A DNA stretch of 64,000 nt from an uncultured Bacteroidales bacterium (GTDB lineage: Bacteria > Bacteroidota > Bacteroidia > Bacteroidales > WCHB1-69), in contig ONAB01000021.1 in NCBI GenBank assembly GCA_900315705.1, forward strand, positions 1 through 64,000, given 5' to 3'. The position numbers and the translations under genes were made by a program. This document shows positions 1 through 10,668 of this stretch, piece after piece (positions within the stretch are counted from its first letter, which is position 1; each line of letters opens with the position of its first letter). Below the pieces are notes generated by a model. It was given only the letters and a program-made list of their open reading frames with translations, searched no databases and had not been told where the DNA came from.

Positions 1-507
1 GAGCGCCGACATTATGTCGGGGCGGCCCTCAGCCGCCATCATCGCCATAAAGTGGCGCTGGTGCTGCTCCTGGTCCTTGCGGAACACGTAGTCCACGAAT
101 CCGCCCTTGCTGTTCGGGTCGCCCGTGAACACGCCCTGGCCGTACAGAGCCTGAGCCGCCGCGCCCGCGTGCATATCCGTGCTGTCGAAACGCGCCTGGA
201 ACTGCTCCAGCGTCAGCGGGCGGATCGGCTGCCCGCCGTTCAGCACCGTGTCTATGCGCGTGCTGTCGCCCGACGCCTTGATCTCCTTGTCCGTCAAGGA
301 GCGCTCCAGTATCCACCCGCGGGTGTTGGTCAGCATCCACAGGCCCGGGTCCTCCGGAGCCCAGCGGAACACGATGCTGTCGCCGTAGCACCGGTACAGC
401 AGCACCACGTTGTTGTTCTGGCGGATCTTGAGGGTGTCCTGGGCACGAAGGCTTTGAACCCCAACACCTAACATTATCAATATAACGAAACCTATAATCT
501 TTTTCAT
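1..507 (-). CDS. Secreted protein, 3'-truncated by window edge
   Basis: The frame opens with ATG at 507 and stays open for 169 codons to the left edge, so the C-terminus is missing. Residues 1-22 look like a signal peptide (MKK, hydrophobic core, cleavage near SLRA-Q). The mature start has a short beta-rich stretch with RWAPEDPGLW and a Trp-Ile-Leu-Glu-Arg segment, a pattern common at the start of Bacteroidota secreted proteins with fibronectin-III-like domains; I cannot assign a family with certainty. It starts 43 bases after the stop of the 3205-residue secreted protein on the same strand, so the two are probably co-transcribed and may act together at the cell surface. Confidence 0.75.
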   Translation of the reverse strand, partial: MKKIIGFVILIMLGVGVQSLRAQDTLKIRQNNNVVLLYRCYGDSIVFRWAPEDPGLWMLTNTRGWILERSLTDKEIKASGDSTRIDTVLNGGQPIRPLTLEQFQARFDSTDMHAGAAAQALYGQGVFTGDPNSKGGFVDYVFRKDQEQHQRHFMAMMAAEGRPDIMSAL

Positions 508-550
508 AATTGCGCTGTTTTGTGGTTTCCAATCTGTTTTTTGTCTTGTA

Positions 551-3500
551 CTAATCTTTGATATATTGCTCCACATCATTTGGATTCGGGAATGGAAGTT
601 TCTGGGTGGAATTGTTCGTGTTCGTCCAACTAGCATCAAGTTTATAACCATTGAGCTTCCAGGAACCATCTGTGACTTTGTTATATATGAATGAATTGAT
701 ATTAATCACATCTCCTGAACCTAATAAATTATCCTTGATTTGTCTGGCAACAGAAGACCTCCTGTCAAGACCTGAAAGATACGCGATTTTTACATACAGG
801 GTGTTATTGGAGGACAAATTGTTCATATTGGTGTACCAATTGGGCACTGTTCTACCGTTATTCGTGTTGAATTCCACGGTCATACCCTTTGTTTTTTCTG
901 TGGTAGTGGGTGCTTTCTTGTAATGGAACCACAACCAGGAGTAGTATTGCCAGCCAGATCTGGACACGTGCACAAGTTCAGGGTTGTTGCTCGCGTCATC
1001 CGGATCGAGTTTATCGCCAAGAGAGTACAGGTTACTCCAAGAAATGAAATAATGCGTCCACGGCAGGGACATATTGATGGTATAGGGGAAATTGTCATCG
1101 AATTGCAAGCACAAATGGGCATTTTCCGCCTTGTAAAGTTTCTTCAAAATGGCCGTCTTGTGGCTATATCCCAGGGAAAGTGGATAGGCTGCAATTTCGG
1201 TACACTTCTTGAAGAAGTCATAGAACATCCTAATGTCATCATACATTGCCGGAGTAGCCTTGTCGGTGATGGTCACCGTGGCAATTTTCGTCCTTTGTCC
1301 ATTATAATCCTCCCACTCAGACTCTTTGCTTTCAAACGACTTGATGGTGATAATCGGAACCTTGTTGTGTGTGGAAGTGACATTCAGCAAATCTGGCACT
1401 GCCCAATACTGTTGCTCAAAATATTGCCTATACATATCGGGGGTTGATATACTACGGCCAGGACCCGTACCACAAGGTTCAAAGAAATCAGGGTTAGTGG
1501 AGGGACGCCGTGTTACAGTATAGGAACGCAAATCCATATTTCTCCAACTTCTGCTATAATCCCGTATAATGCCACCCATAGTTCCGTCGAAGAATTCCTG
1601 GTTGTAGTCACAGGTGATGTCATCCCAACCAGAGAATTTATCCCAATAATCACCTACATAGTTCTTTTGATGAGGAATCGTCAAAATGGGTGCATTAGTG
1701 TATAAATTTGACAACTCTTTCATCATCGAGAACTGTGACATCAGGAACAGGTGTTTGGCCATTGCAGCGGTTCGATGCGACTTGTCGGTGGCAAGCTGGA
1801 AAGAGGCGATGGCTGGCAAGGTCACATTTTCATTGTAGCGAATAGGGTCATCCGGTTTTTGCGGAACAAAGAGATACGAATACCACCCAAACTGTTGTGC
1901 GGTGGAACTAGAAGTTATTATAGGAAAGACCGATGACACTGCGCTGCAAGTGGCTCCTGAAGGGTTAATGCCTGTGTTGTAACAAGACATTATGGTCGAG
2001 AACATTTCCTCGTATGTGTTGTAGTTGGGATCCGTCTTGAAACAGAGGTCGTAGATGGTGTCGCCAAGTTGATGTGCTATGGTATACTCCTCCAGAGAGG
2101 TTTTTTCATAGAGCATTGCTGTATCGGTACCCTGTTCGGTATAATCCTCCTTCAGTTTCTCATACATATAGTCCTCCACGTTGGTAGTTCCCGGGACCGT
2201 TGCGGTGGCCACCACAACCGAGATTGGCTCCATAACAGGAGCAGCGTAAATATGTTGAGTGATTATCACGGGTTCAGCAAGTTCAATGACTGGAGCTGGT
2301 GCTTCTATTATCGGGACTTCAATTGAACCGGTAATCTGTTCACGAGAAGAAACGGGCGTCATCACAGGGGTGTACTCCACCACATAATTGGTATTATCCG
2401 TGAGAATAGAAGCGGGTCTAAGGGGACGGGGACGCTCTAAGGAGGTCTTGACCACCTTGTTCCCTCTCTGAATGCCAGAAGTCAGGGTGGAGCCCTTAAT
2501 CAAATTACGAGCATCCCTCTTTTGTTGTTCGATTGCTTCCTGTTCTTCGGGAGTTTGGGAGAGAGAAGCATTCTGAACCAGTTGCCCACGGCTCTGCAGC
2601 GTCATCTGTGCTGAGGAACTTGTGGTAGTGCCGGAATTGGAGTTTGCGGTAGCACTCCTGAGTTTCGCCACTCTGGTAATCTTCGCCTCTGATCTTGAGG
2701 ATACGGTTTCCAAAACACTTTTGTTCAGGACGTTGGTTGCCATCACACCAGAATTAGCATTGAAGTTATTGGTCAATAATATGGAACCTTGGGAGTTTAA
2801 TTCAACTGTCGCAACATCCCTGTTAAACGTATTACTAGTCGAAGGCTTCGCTACTTGAACGGGTTTAAGTACTAAATCTTTTGAAGGATGATCTATCAGC
2901 GTAGTGCCGAAACCAGGATCTGTGTACGGGGCATTCCCTCCAGGCACACCACCAGTACTACCGACATCAGTCCTTCCTACATCACCGAATCCTAAATCAA
3001 ATTTATCGCCGAAGCGACCCACATCAGGGCGCATCTCAGCACGATCCACTTCACGCTGTATCCTCTCGTTCAACGACTCCAACCGGGAATTGGTGAAGGA
3101 GGTGAAATTACCAACATTGAGCCTACTATCTGAAGAACCGGTGGTCATACTGGCCCGATGGGATTCATACACCTTGTCCCAATTCTGGCTGGTGAGTACG
3201 TAGTCGGTGCGGGTGGACACCTGCTGCGATGCCATCAGATTGTCAATGGCTTTCTGGTACCCCTCCTTGTTTACCAACAACATCCTTAACATATAGGGTT
3301 GGCCCTTTTCGATATAGGAGGGATCCACCAAAACTTTGATGTATGGAAGTCCTGAATTAGAATAATAATAGTAGTTGTCTATACGCACTGGTTCGGAATT
3401 CAATCCGCCATATCCTTTGAAGAGCCAAAACTGCATCTCTTTGCCTTTGGATTCCAGAACTCCCGGGTCGAAAAGTTCGGGACGTCCTTTGCTCAAATAG

Positions 3501-6500
3501 ATATAGAGTTCATAGTTCAAACCGGAGGAAGGTTTAAATTCATCTTTGGGGACCGATGGGTCGCCGTTGTAGGGCCAAGTATATACCACTTGGTTGTAAA
3601 GACCATTGGGCAACGAATCGATGTTGAAATAAATAACTGTATCCCGACGGAAAACGTGGATGGCACTGTCCTCGTCATTGGTATATCTGGGATTGTACCA
3701 ACCCCATTTTCCAATTTCCGGAAAATCATTTTCGGGCAAGAAATTATTGCGCTCGTCATACACCGTGTCTCTCAAATCTTCTCTTTTCGTGTCAAACGCT
3801 GTTCTGTACTCGAAAGCGCGGGCGGTAAAAGTCCATCTTTGCAAAGACTTCTCTTCAAAGCCACCTTCATTGTCCTGAAAGGTCATCGTATTCACGTCAT
3901 TGGCATACGATTCTATTTTGTAGGTGTTTCTATTTGCCGTAGTCCAGCTGACACCATTATTCTTGGAAGTTTCGTGCTTGCATCTGTTTTTCTCTATCAC
4001 GAAAATAAACTTGCGGGCATCCTGGTCTTTGCCGTCGGGAGTGGTGCTCACCAATGTGACTGCTTGGTTCCAAGGCATATTGGAGACGATGACACCGCCC
4101 GCAATAGGAGTCGCGGCATTGCCTTCTTTCAGTGCTGTTTCTTTATCCTTAAAGCCAGGACTTACGCTCTCAAAGAAGTTGACATTGGCCAACGGGTCGC
4201 CGGCTCCCGGCACGCAGACATCACCCACGCGGAAATCGACACTCGTGTTGATGGAGACCATCCCGTCGAGCAGGGAGGCCTTGAGACGCAACAAACCAAA
4301 CGCCCAAGAGGGACGAGGACCGCCGCCCTTGAGCAGGGCGCCGATACCCAGACTGCACAACTCCAGTTTGCCCTTCCAGAAACCGAGGTTGATGCTCAGA
4401 CCGGCCGAGCCCTTCAGCATTGCATACAACTGGCCCATCGCGTAGAAGTCGTTCTTGCCGATATGGTCGTAACCCTCGCACGACTGTCCCTTGGTATCCA
4501 ACAGGGCAACATCGAAACCGAAAGCAGCCATCACATCGATGTAGAGGAAGAGTTCGTACTTGACTCGGGACTTGTAGGTCATACCCATCGCGAAACCGCC
4601 GGCATCCTTGAATGTGGGCGTTTCGTCATACATACGCTTCAGTTCATCGCTTTGCCGGTTCACTGCCGAGAGGGCACTGGTGTTAACCTGTTTGCCCGAG
4701 GCGGAACCTCCGAAGAAGAAATCCTGAACCTCAGGATCCAAGGGTGGAATCTGGTAATCAAAACTGTTACCCGTTATGAAATAGAAGGTGAAATCTGTCC
4801 TGGTTTCAAACACCACGAGATTGGCCCACATACTGAACTCCACCCGTTCTTTTTCATTCGGCTTTCCGATGCAGAAATACCAGTCCACATCATCCTTATT
4901 CTTACCCATTGAATTGCCCTCCCTATAAGCCTTCACTTCAAACTCAATGGGCAATGTTATCTTAATACCAGCATCAATGGTGGAAGCCGCCGCCGTGTCG
5001 GTTTTGGCCTTGTAGGTGGTGGAGTCAAATACAACCACATTCGTTAAATCATCGAATGTACAGGCAACATCCTTCATAATATTTTCGCCCATACAATTCA
5101 GCTTATCCTTTACTCCGTCAAGAGACTGCGTGACTCCCGAATTCTTCAGCAAATTGGTCAAGTCGATTCCACCCTTGACACAGAGGCCGAACTTGAAGTA
5201 GTGGTAGTCACTCGTCTTTTCGTAACCCATCAGGGCCCGGGCTCTGATCATTGTGTTCTTGTTTTTCTCCTCAGCGGCCGCTGTCTCTGGAGCACCCGAC
5301 ACGTCGGTGAGAATGTAGGTGGACACATCTATCAAAAAGCCGCTGAACTTGCCCTTCGACACGCGCAGCGTGAGGATACCGTCGGCATTCATCAGCTTAT
5401 CGTTGGCAAGGGCAAGGCTAAGACCCGCCTTGGCCACCCAGCTGTCCTTCTCAGGTTTGAACTCGCATTCGGAGAGACTGCGGGAGACCATCTTGGAGGC
5501 CAATGTGCCGGCGTCTTCGCCTGTAATCAAGTCGTGGGCCTTGGCATCTGCCAGTCCAGCGCCCGGCTTCACGGTCATATTGTAGGCGAAACCGCCGCCG
5601 AAGCCCGTGAATTTGATGGGCGGCACCGGTATCTCAAATCCCTGGGCCGCGCCCTGGAACATCCACCACTTGTAACCAGACGAATCTTTGCCTATCGTGC
5701 CAAAGGCTGCGGCCATCGCAATCTCAAGTTTATCCATTATGGTGACATCCAACGTGCCGAACATACCCTCGCCGTAGTCCGGGTCGGGGTTCTCATTGCC
5801 AATCCATATCAACTTGCCCTTCAGTTTGAACACCGAGAAGCAGTTGGTTTCGATGCTTACGGAATCCACTAAACCACCGCTTTCCTCCTTGACAATATCC
5901 CAGGTTTTATAGTTTAACGTGCCCCACACACCGAAGCCGCAAGTGGCATCCAGTGAGAAGGCATCGGATTTGGCACTGTCGGTTGCCTGCTGAGGTCCTG
6001 TCTTGAAACCTACACTTATGGCTGTTCGGAAGCCAAGTGTCACCTTCGTGCTCGATAAGTTGTTATGCAAACCCGAGATACTTTTCACCGAGAAGGTAAA
6101 ACCGCCAATGGAACCTGTATAGACATCATTGCTGGCGTTGCTGGTGAGGTAGTGCTGCGGCGAGGCTTTCGCCCAGTCGCCCATATAGAACCAGAGGTTG
6201 CTGTCGCCGATACGTTTTGCATTGGTATCCTTGGCGACCTGGTAGTTGCGCAAGGTGAAGTTTTCAAATTTCACCATCGCGAAACTTACGGGAATCTCGA
6301 GTTTTTTGAAATCGATGTTGATTTTGCCGTTAAGTTTCAGGTCGATTGCCGTTTTCGGATGGGCGCTGTCCACGACTGTCGGCTCATATTTGTGAACCAA
6401 TCTGAAGAAGGATTGCTGGACGGTGAGTTTGGCCACCCAGAGGTCGAAGCCGAGGGTGTCCTTTTTGCGGGTGGACAAGCCGAAGGTGAGGCTGTCGGTG

Positions 6501-9500
6501 GCGATGGTGCAGTTGTAGCCGATACGGCCGGTCATCAGCGGTATCTGGGCGGTACCCACGATGTAGCCCTTGTTGAACTTGCCCTTGAGCACCTTTATCC
6601 CGATGGTGTCGATGGAGAAGGCCCAGCTGCCGGCATCCTTGGTGGAGGCGTCCACAATGTTCACACCCTGGATGTCTGTGGTGAATCCCTCCGCATCAAT
6701 GATGGTATTGGCGATGCGGAAGCCAAGACACTGCTTGGTGAAGGCCACCTCGGAAGAGTCTCTAATCTCGCCGTTGGGCCCGTATGAGTACTTGTACATC
6801 GGCTTGACATTGGTGTCGCCGGCCCCGAACACCGTGCCGATTTTATCGGACATCACAAAGCCAAGGTCCTCCATAAAGAAACCCTGCCAAGCCGTGCCCT
6901 CGCCGGCACTGGACCGGTAATTCTTGGGGAACTTGGTGGGATTTTCCTTGATGGAGTGGTCGTACCAAAGGTTGCGGCCCGGCACAAAGGCCATATCCGG
7001 GAAGTCTTCCAATGCAAACGGGTCGATGGAGATACGCGCCATCCAGTTTTGCCAAGAACGGATGGTAACAAACGCACCCGCCTTGACCGGGGTACCCTCC
7101 ACAGGAACACCCGTCATAGGGTTGAGGGCCAACACACCCGAATTTTTATCAGCCAGTGCTGACGAGGAGGTGAGGTCAAATTCGAACTCCAGGTTCAACT
7201 TCTCGTACCCGGCCTGCTCGTGCTTCGTGGCCGATCTGAACGAGATGACGGTTCCGTCCTCCATATTTCCCAACGTGGTGGCTCTCTTGATGGTCATATG
7301 ATAACCGTCGCTGAGTTCCATATCGATATCCTTGGCCAGATAAAGATCTATGCCCCGGTCAAATCCCGGGAAGAAACTGTTGGGTTGCATACAGATGTTG
7401 GTGGCCACCATCGGGATATAAATGTTTTCCTTCTGGCTGTAGAAGACTGCGAAAAGGTTCATCAACGCCGTTTTGGGCGACAGGTACATATTGTTAATAG
7501 ACAAAATGACGTTACAGCCGTCTTCGGGGAGGTAGAATTCATCCGACTTAATCTTCAGTGGCAGATAGAAGGCCGGACTTGCGCTGGCGTCACCCGCGCC
7601 AAGCAAACCACCGATGGTGGTATAGGAGGGCTTTCTGAAATATTCGATATACTTTTGTACATCCTTATCAGTACCATATTTCGCATACATATTGTTGATT
7701 TCTTTTTCCGTCTTAGTGCCGATAGTGCTGGAGAAATCCATCGGCAACAGTATATTGGAATCGGCGGCGATGGTCGTGGCACAGCCGGTGAAGACCTCGT
7801 GATCCTTGTTGAAGAGGATGGAGTCAAGCTTCACCTTGATACGAGTGTTCAAAGCGAAGGGGCTCCAAACGATGTAGCCCTCACCATAATAGCTCTTCCG
7901 CGCGAACGTCTTCTTGGTCTTCTTGTCTTTGATGGAGTCTGTTTTCTCGTACACCTCCTGGAAGACCACCTTGAAACCGTTCATATTCAACTCCATACCC
8001 TTGACATCATTGATATTCTTGGGTCGGAGTGTGTCTTTTTTGTTGATGCTGGCATAGGTTGCCGAGTAACATTCACTTGAGGGGTCAATGGCGGCGGTAA
8101 TCTCCTCCGTCTTCCCAATCTTGAAGGCCGCGGCCCAGGAGCGTCCCTTGTTGGGGATAATGTAGGGGTCGGAAGAGACCTGCCTGATGCGCGTCTCCAC
8201 TATGGCCACATACTGCCCGCCCACCTTGAGGGAGTCCTTGAAGAGAGTGTCCGAAAGTTGGGTTGCCGTCAGGTCTTTGTAGAAGAGCATTGTGTCTTTC
8301 ACCATTGAGGGGAGAAATCCTTTTTTCAATTTTGCAATACGCAGATTGTAGGTGACCGAATCGCAGTCAAGCACATTGTCGGCCTCCGTCCACCTGAATT
8401 CGAAGGCGCTGTTGAGGAACACCTCTTCGATTTCGGTCTCCCCCGGCTTAAAATCGCCGGTACGTTTGCTCATATCCACCGGGTAGGTAAGCTGCGCCAA
8501 CTTCACAGTCTCGAGCAGGGTGCTGTCGTAGCCCCATTGGAACACTTCGTTGGAGTAGAAAAACTCCATACCCTCCATAATGGTGACCTTGGAATACTTG
8601 TTTGTGGTGGTGGCGCCATTCTTGATGATGGTCTCGGTATAGTTGGTGGTTCTTCTATATTTGTAATGGCTTGCAGCCTCGAGCACGAGGAAATACTTTC
8701 TGCCGTAGTCAAGCACCGTGTCCCACTTTTCGGGCATATCGATATAGTCGACGTTGGTCACGGCAAAACCTTTGGTTTTCTCTATCCTGTAGCTCTTCAG
8801 CGGCGGACGGGCGGCGGAAAGGGAGACGTCACCGCCGATATACTCATACAAGTTCACCCTGTACTCCACCTTCGTCAGGGAGTCGCCGCGCATCGGCAGC
8901 CACGACACGGCGAACTTGTCCTTGTCGTTGAGCCGGTAATACAATCCATCGATGAGGGAGAGGGCGTTCTCGGGGCGGTTGGTGTTCTCGGAGGGGAACT
9001 TGCCCACCAGGACGTCGGCGGCGTCATCGTCCACCACCGGCATTATGAGATAGGGGTCGCGCAAGGAAGCCAGCACTTCGGCCTTGTTGTCGCTCACCGT
9101 TGAATCAAGTGTACGGACGGTAGAATTTCCCGGGGGCAGTATTCTGGGCACTGGTCCTAAGCGAGGTTGTCCCCAGGTGAAGACGATTATCTGGCTCTTG
9201 CCTTCATTTCCAAGTTTGAAAAGGAGATTCTGGTTCTTGGGCACGGCCTGTACAATCGCGGCATAGGTGTGTCCCAATTGGAACCTGTTGACATTCAAAT
9301 CTTTCAGCGTGTCAATAATGCAGGTGGTGCGGGAGCCCGTGTTGAGCGTATAGAGGGTACGACTATGTTCAATGGCTTCGTAGGCGGTCTGTGTCGGATC
9401 CACCTCCACCAACTTGAAGTTATAGTTGACGTTGGAGTTGGTAATGCAGTTGGAAATCACGCCCGTCCAGCTGAAGACCACCTGACGAGAGGGGGTGAGC

Positions 9501-10168
9501 ACTGTGTAGTTGCTGCCAGAGCGGCTGTCAGAGCTGCTGGAAGCGTCAAAGTTGGAGTTGGCGTCCGCCTGGTTGGCCGTCGGGTTGATGACATTGATGT
9601 TGCCGCCACTCTGCCCGATGATGGGGGAGGTGAACTCCGGCGCGGAGCCGGAGTAGCAGATGGTGAAGTAGCAGCACCCTTCGGGGCCGGCCTCCACCGG
9701 AGCAGCCACCGTGCCCGCGTGATCCCAATAATAGGTCTGCATACAGATCTGGTAGTTGCCTTCCGGCAGCATCAGGGCGTCCTGCCAGCTGATGCCGCTC
9801 ATCTGGATGTCACGCCCGTTGATATGGGACATCAGCATCCGGAAGTCCTGCATCGTGATGACGCGCGTCTCGTTGGCACCCAACGTCAGCGGTTGCGGCG
9901 GCGCCATATTGTTGGGCGACTGCAGGAAGAAGTTGCTGCCCGCAGCCGAGAAATCGCAACTCACCTTGAAACTTATATACACTTGACGCGACTCTGAACC
10001 CGTATTGGTCATTATGACGTTGAAATACTGGGTGGGGTCCTCCACATAGCTCATTCCCGACGATGGGAACAGCTGCACCTTCGGGGTGATGGTGGTCGTG
10101 ACCTGTGCCTGTGCCACAGCGACAAGCATACAGACAAGTATGACGAAAAATCTGACAACCTTTTTCAT
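551..10168 (-). CDS. Giant secreted beta-rich protein (3205 aa)
   Basis: ATG start with a clear signal peptide (MKKVVRFFVILVCMLVAVAQA, about 21 residues). Residues 25-180 form a Cys-containing beta domain. Fibronectin-III-like modules are suggested by repeated F-x-W motifs near residue 233 (VFSWTGVI), 420 (FAVSWLPMRG) and 591 (FEFRWTEADN). Residues about 720-2050 are a long beta-rich stretch with many Gly/aromatic alternations. Residues about 2450-2560 are Ser/Asn/Thr-rich and low in complexity, followed by a ~600-residue C-terminal region. I see no transmembrane helix and no convincing type IX sorting domain at the C-terminus, so the mode of surface attachment is unclear. It is a single unbroken frame of 9.6 kb. 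The function is unknown; a structural or adhesin-like envelope role is only an inference. It has a ~300-base leader downstream of a -7-like element. Confidence 0.85.
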   Translation of the reverse strand: MKKVVRFFVILVCMLVAVAQAQVTTTITPKVQLFPSSGMSYVEDPTQYFNVIMTNTGSESRQVYISFKVSCDFSAAGSNFFLQSPNNMAPPQPLTLGANETRVITMQDFRMLMSHINGRDIQMSGISWQDALMLPEGNYQICMQTYYWDHAGTVAAPVEAGPEGCCYFTICYSGSAPEFTSPIIGQSGGNINVINPTANQADANSNFDASSSSDSRSGSNYTVLTPSRQVVFSWTGVISNCITNSNVNYNFKLVEVDPTQTAYEAIEHSRTLYTLNTGSRTTCIIDTLKDLNVNRFQLGHTYAAIVQAVPKNQNLLFKLGNEGKSQIIVFTWGQPRLGPVPRILPPGNSTVRTLDSTVSDNKAEVLASLRDPYLIMPVVDDDAADVLVGKFPSENTNRPENALSLIDGLYYRLNDKDKFAVSWLPMRGDSLTKVEYRVNLYEYIGGDVSLSAARPPLKSYRIEKTKGFAVTNVDYIDMPEKWDTVLDYGRKYFLVLEAASHYKYRRTTNYTETIIKNGATTTNKYSKVTIMEGMEFFYSNEVFQWGYDSTLLETVKLAQLTYPVDMSKRTGDFKPGETEIEEVFLNSAFEFRWTEADNVLDCDSVTYNLRIAKLKKGFLPSMVKDTMLFYKDLTATQLSDTLFKDSLKVGGQYVAIVETRIRQVSSDPYIIPNKGRSWAAAFKIGKTEEITAAIDPSSECYSATYASINKKDTLRPKNINDVKGMELNMNGFKVVFQEVYEKTDSIKDKKTKKTFARKSYYGEGYIVWSPFALNTRIKVKLDSILFNKDHEVFTGCATTIAADSNILLPMDFSSTIGTKTEKEINNMYAKYGTDKDVQKYIEYFRKPSYTTIGGLLGAGDASASPAFYLPLKIKSDEFYLPEDGCNVILSINNMYLSPKTALMNLFAVFYSQKENIYIPMVATNICMQPNSFFPGFDRGIDLYLAKDIDMELSDGYHMTIKRATTLGNMEDGTVISFRSATKHEQAGYEKLNLEFEFDLTSSSALADKNSGVLALNPMTGVPVEGTPVKAGAFVTIRSWQNWMARISIDPFALEDFPDMAFVPGRNLWYDHSIKENPTKFPKNYRSSAGEGTAWQGFFMEDLGFVMSDKIGTVFGAGDTNVKPMYKYSYGPNGEIRDSSEVAFTKQCLGFRIANTIIDAEGFTTDIQGVNIVDASTKDAGSWAFSIDTIGIKVLKGKFNKGYIVGTAQIPLMTGRIGYNCTIATDSLTFGLSTRKKDTLGFDLWVAKLTVQQSFFRLVHKYEPTVVDSAHPKTAIDLKLNGKINIDFKKLEIPVSFAMVKFENFTLRNYQVAKDTNAKRIGDSNLWFYMGDWAKASPQHYLTSNASNDVYTGSIGGFTFSVKSISGLHNNLSSTKVTLGFRTAISVGFKTGPQQATDSAKSDAFSLDATCGFGVWGTLNYKTWDIVKEESGGLVDSVSIETNCFSVFKLKGKLIWIGNENPDPDYGEGMFGTLDVTIMDKLEIAMAAAFGTIGKDSSGYKWWMFQGAAQGFEIPVPPIKFTGFGGGFAYNMTVKPGAGLADAKAHDLITGEDAGTLASKMVSRSLSECEFKPEKDSWVAKAGLSLALANDKLMNADGILTLRVSKGKFSGFLIDVSTYILTDVSGAPETAAAEEKNKNTMIRARALMGYEKTSDYHYFKFGLCVKGGIDLTNLLKNSGVTQSLDGVKDKLNCMGENIMKDVACTFDDLTNVVVFDSTTYKAKTDTAAASTIDAGIKITLPIEFEVKAYREGNSMGKNKDDVDWYFCIGKPNEKERVEFSMWANLVVFETRTDFTFYFITGNSFDYQIPPLDPEVQDFFFGGSASGKQVNTSALSAVNRQSDELKRMYDETPTFKDAGGFAMGMTYKSRVKYELFLYIDVMAAFGFDVALLDTKGQSCEGYDHIGKNDFYAMGQLYAMLKGSAGLSINLGFWKGKLELCSLGIGALLKGGGPRPSWAFGLLRLKASLLDGMVSINTSVDFRVGDVCVPGAGDPLANVNFFESVSPGFKDKETALKEGNAATPIAGGVIVSNMPWNQAVTLVSTTPDGKDQDARKFIFVIEKNRCKHETSKNNGVSWTTANRNTYKIESYANDVNTMTFQDNEGGFEEKSLQRWTFTARAFEYRTAFDTKREDLRDTVYDERNNFLPENDFPEIGKWGWYNPRYTNDEDSAIHVFRRDTVIYFNIDSLPNGLYNQVVYTWPYNGDPSVPKDEFKPSSGLNYELYIYLSKGRPELFDPGVLESKGKEMQFWLFKGYGGLNSEPVRIDNYYYYSNSGLPYIKVLVDPSYIEKGQPYMLRMLLVNKEGYQKAIDNLMASQQVSTRTDYVLTSQNWDKVYESHRASMTTGSSDSRLNVGNFTSFTNSRLESLNERIQREVDRAEMRPDVGRFGDKFDLGFGDVGRTDVGSTGGVPGGNAPYTDPGFGTTLIDHPSKDLVLKPVQVAKPSTSNTFNRDVATVELNSQGSILLTNNFNANSGVMATNVLNKSVLETVSSRSEAKITRVAKLRSATANSNSGTTTSSSAQMTLQSRGQLVQNASLSQTPEEQEAIEQQKRDARNLIKGSTLTSGIQRGNKVVKTSLERPRPLRPASILTDNTNYVVEYTPVMTPVSSREQITGSIEVPIIEAPAPVIELAEPVIITQHIYAAPVMEPISVVVATATVPGTTNVEDYMYEKLKEDYTEQGTDTAMLYEKTSLEEYTIAHQLGDTIYDLCFKTDPNYNTYEEMFSTIMSCYNTGINPSGATCSAVSSVFPIITSSSTAQQFGWYSYLFVPQKPDDPIRYNENVTLPAIASFQLATDKSHRTAAMAKHLFLMSQFSMMKELSNLYTNAPILTIPHQKNYVGDYWDKFSGWDDITCDYNQEFFDGTMGGIIRDYSRSWRNMDLRSYTVTRRPSTNPDFFEPCGTGPGRSISTPDMYRQYFEQQYWAVPDLLNVTSTHNKVPIITIKSFESKESEWEDYNGQRTKIATVTITDKATPAMYDDIRMFYDFFKKCTEIAAYPLSLGYSHKTAILKKLYKAENAHLCLQFDDNFPYTINMSLPWTHYFISWSNLYSLGDKLDPDDASNNPELVHVSRSGWQYYSWLWFHYKKAPTTTEKTKGMTVEFNTNNGRTVPNWYTNMNNLSSNNTLYVKIAYLSGLDRRSSVARQIKDNLLGSGDVININSFIYNKVTDGSWKLNGYKLDASWTNTNNSTQKLPFPNPNDVEQYIKD

Positions 10169-10464
10169 AGTATTGGGATTTTACTGTTATTTATTCTTGC
10201 ATTTTTCACTCATCTTGTGCAACTTATTGTCAATCCGTCTGCTTTTTTCCAATCTTTTACTTTTTCTTGATGAGCAACTTCTTGATAAACAAATAACCTT
10301 GAAAATCCCGACAGTCTATGCAGCCTGTCCGGATTGTGAAACAAAAAGCAAACTCTCGGATTAAAAAGTAAAATTTATTCTATACGCTATCCCTCAAAAG
10401 TTAAACAATAAGTAAACTGTCTGTGTACAACGCCTTATGCCCTACCAACTATAATTACACTCTG

Positions 10465-10472
10465 CAAAAATA
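10465..10472 (-). promoter_or_regulatory. -7-like promoter element TATTTTTG
   Basis: On the minus strand this reads TATTTTTG, matching the Bacteroidota TAnnTTTG element. A TTTG lies 16 bases upstream (10489-10492), which is closer than the usual -33 spacing. It would drive the 3205-residue protein gene with a leader of about 290 bases. Confidence 0.4.
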
Positions 10473-10570
10473 TAAAAAACTTTAGCTGCAAAATGGACCC
10501 TTATCCCCAGTGAAAAAAGACACTGTTGATTATCAATATCTTGGCAAATAAAATTGAGTAATAATACTTA

Positions 10571-10633
10571 TATTGGCTATTGGCTGTTGGCTAAAGACTT
10601 AAGACTTAAGACTAAAGACTTAAGACTATAGAC
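10571..10633. repeat. Heptamer-periodic repeat (9 units)
   Basis: Nine back-to-back 7-mers keep one phase: TATTGGC, TATTGGC, TGTTGGC, TAAAGAC, TTAAGAC, TTAAGAC, TAAAGAC, TTAAGAC, TATAGAC. The sequence drifts from a TTGGC-type to an AAGAC-type unit without losing the 7-bp register. Confidence 0.8.
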
Positions 10634-10668
10634 CTTAAAGTTCATAGCGAAAGGCAAATAGTTAACGG

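Larger units (their letters stand above)
10169..10668. other. Intergenic region with 7-bp periodic repeats
   Basis: This 500-base AT-rich spacer separates the giant secreted gene from the U32 gene on the same strand. It holds the likely promoter of the giant gene (-7-like element at 10465-10472), the 14-mer TGTTGATTATCAAT at 10524-10537, and nine consecutive degenerate heptamers from 10571 to 10633. No open frame with coding character was seen. Confidence 0.6.

Noticed and set aside
3590-4912. Plus-strand 440-residue frame inside the 3205-residue gene
   Set aside because: Antisense shadow in GC-richer DNA; low-complexity His/Gly/Arg composition and no recognisable domain.
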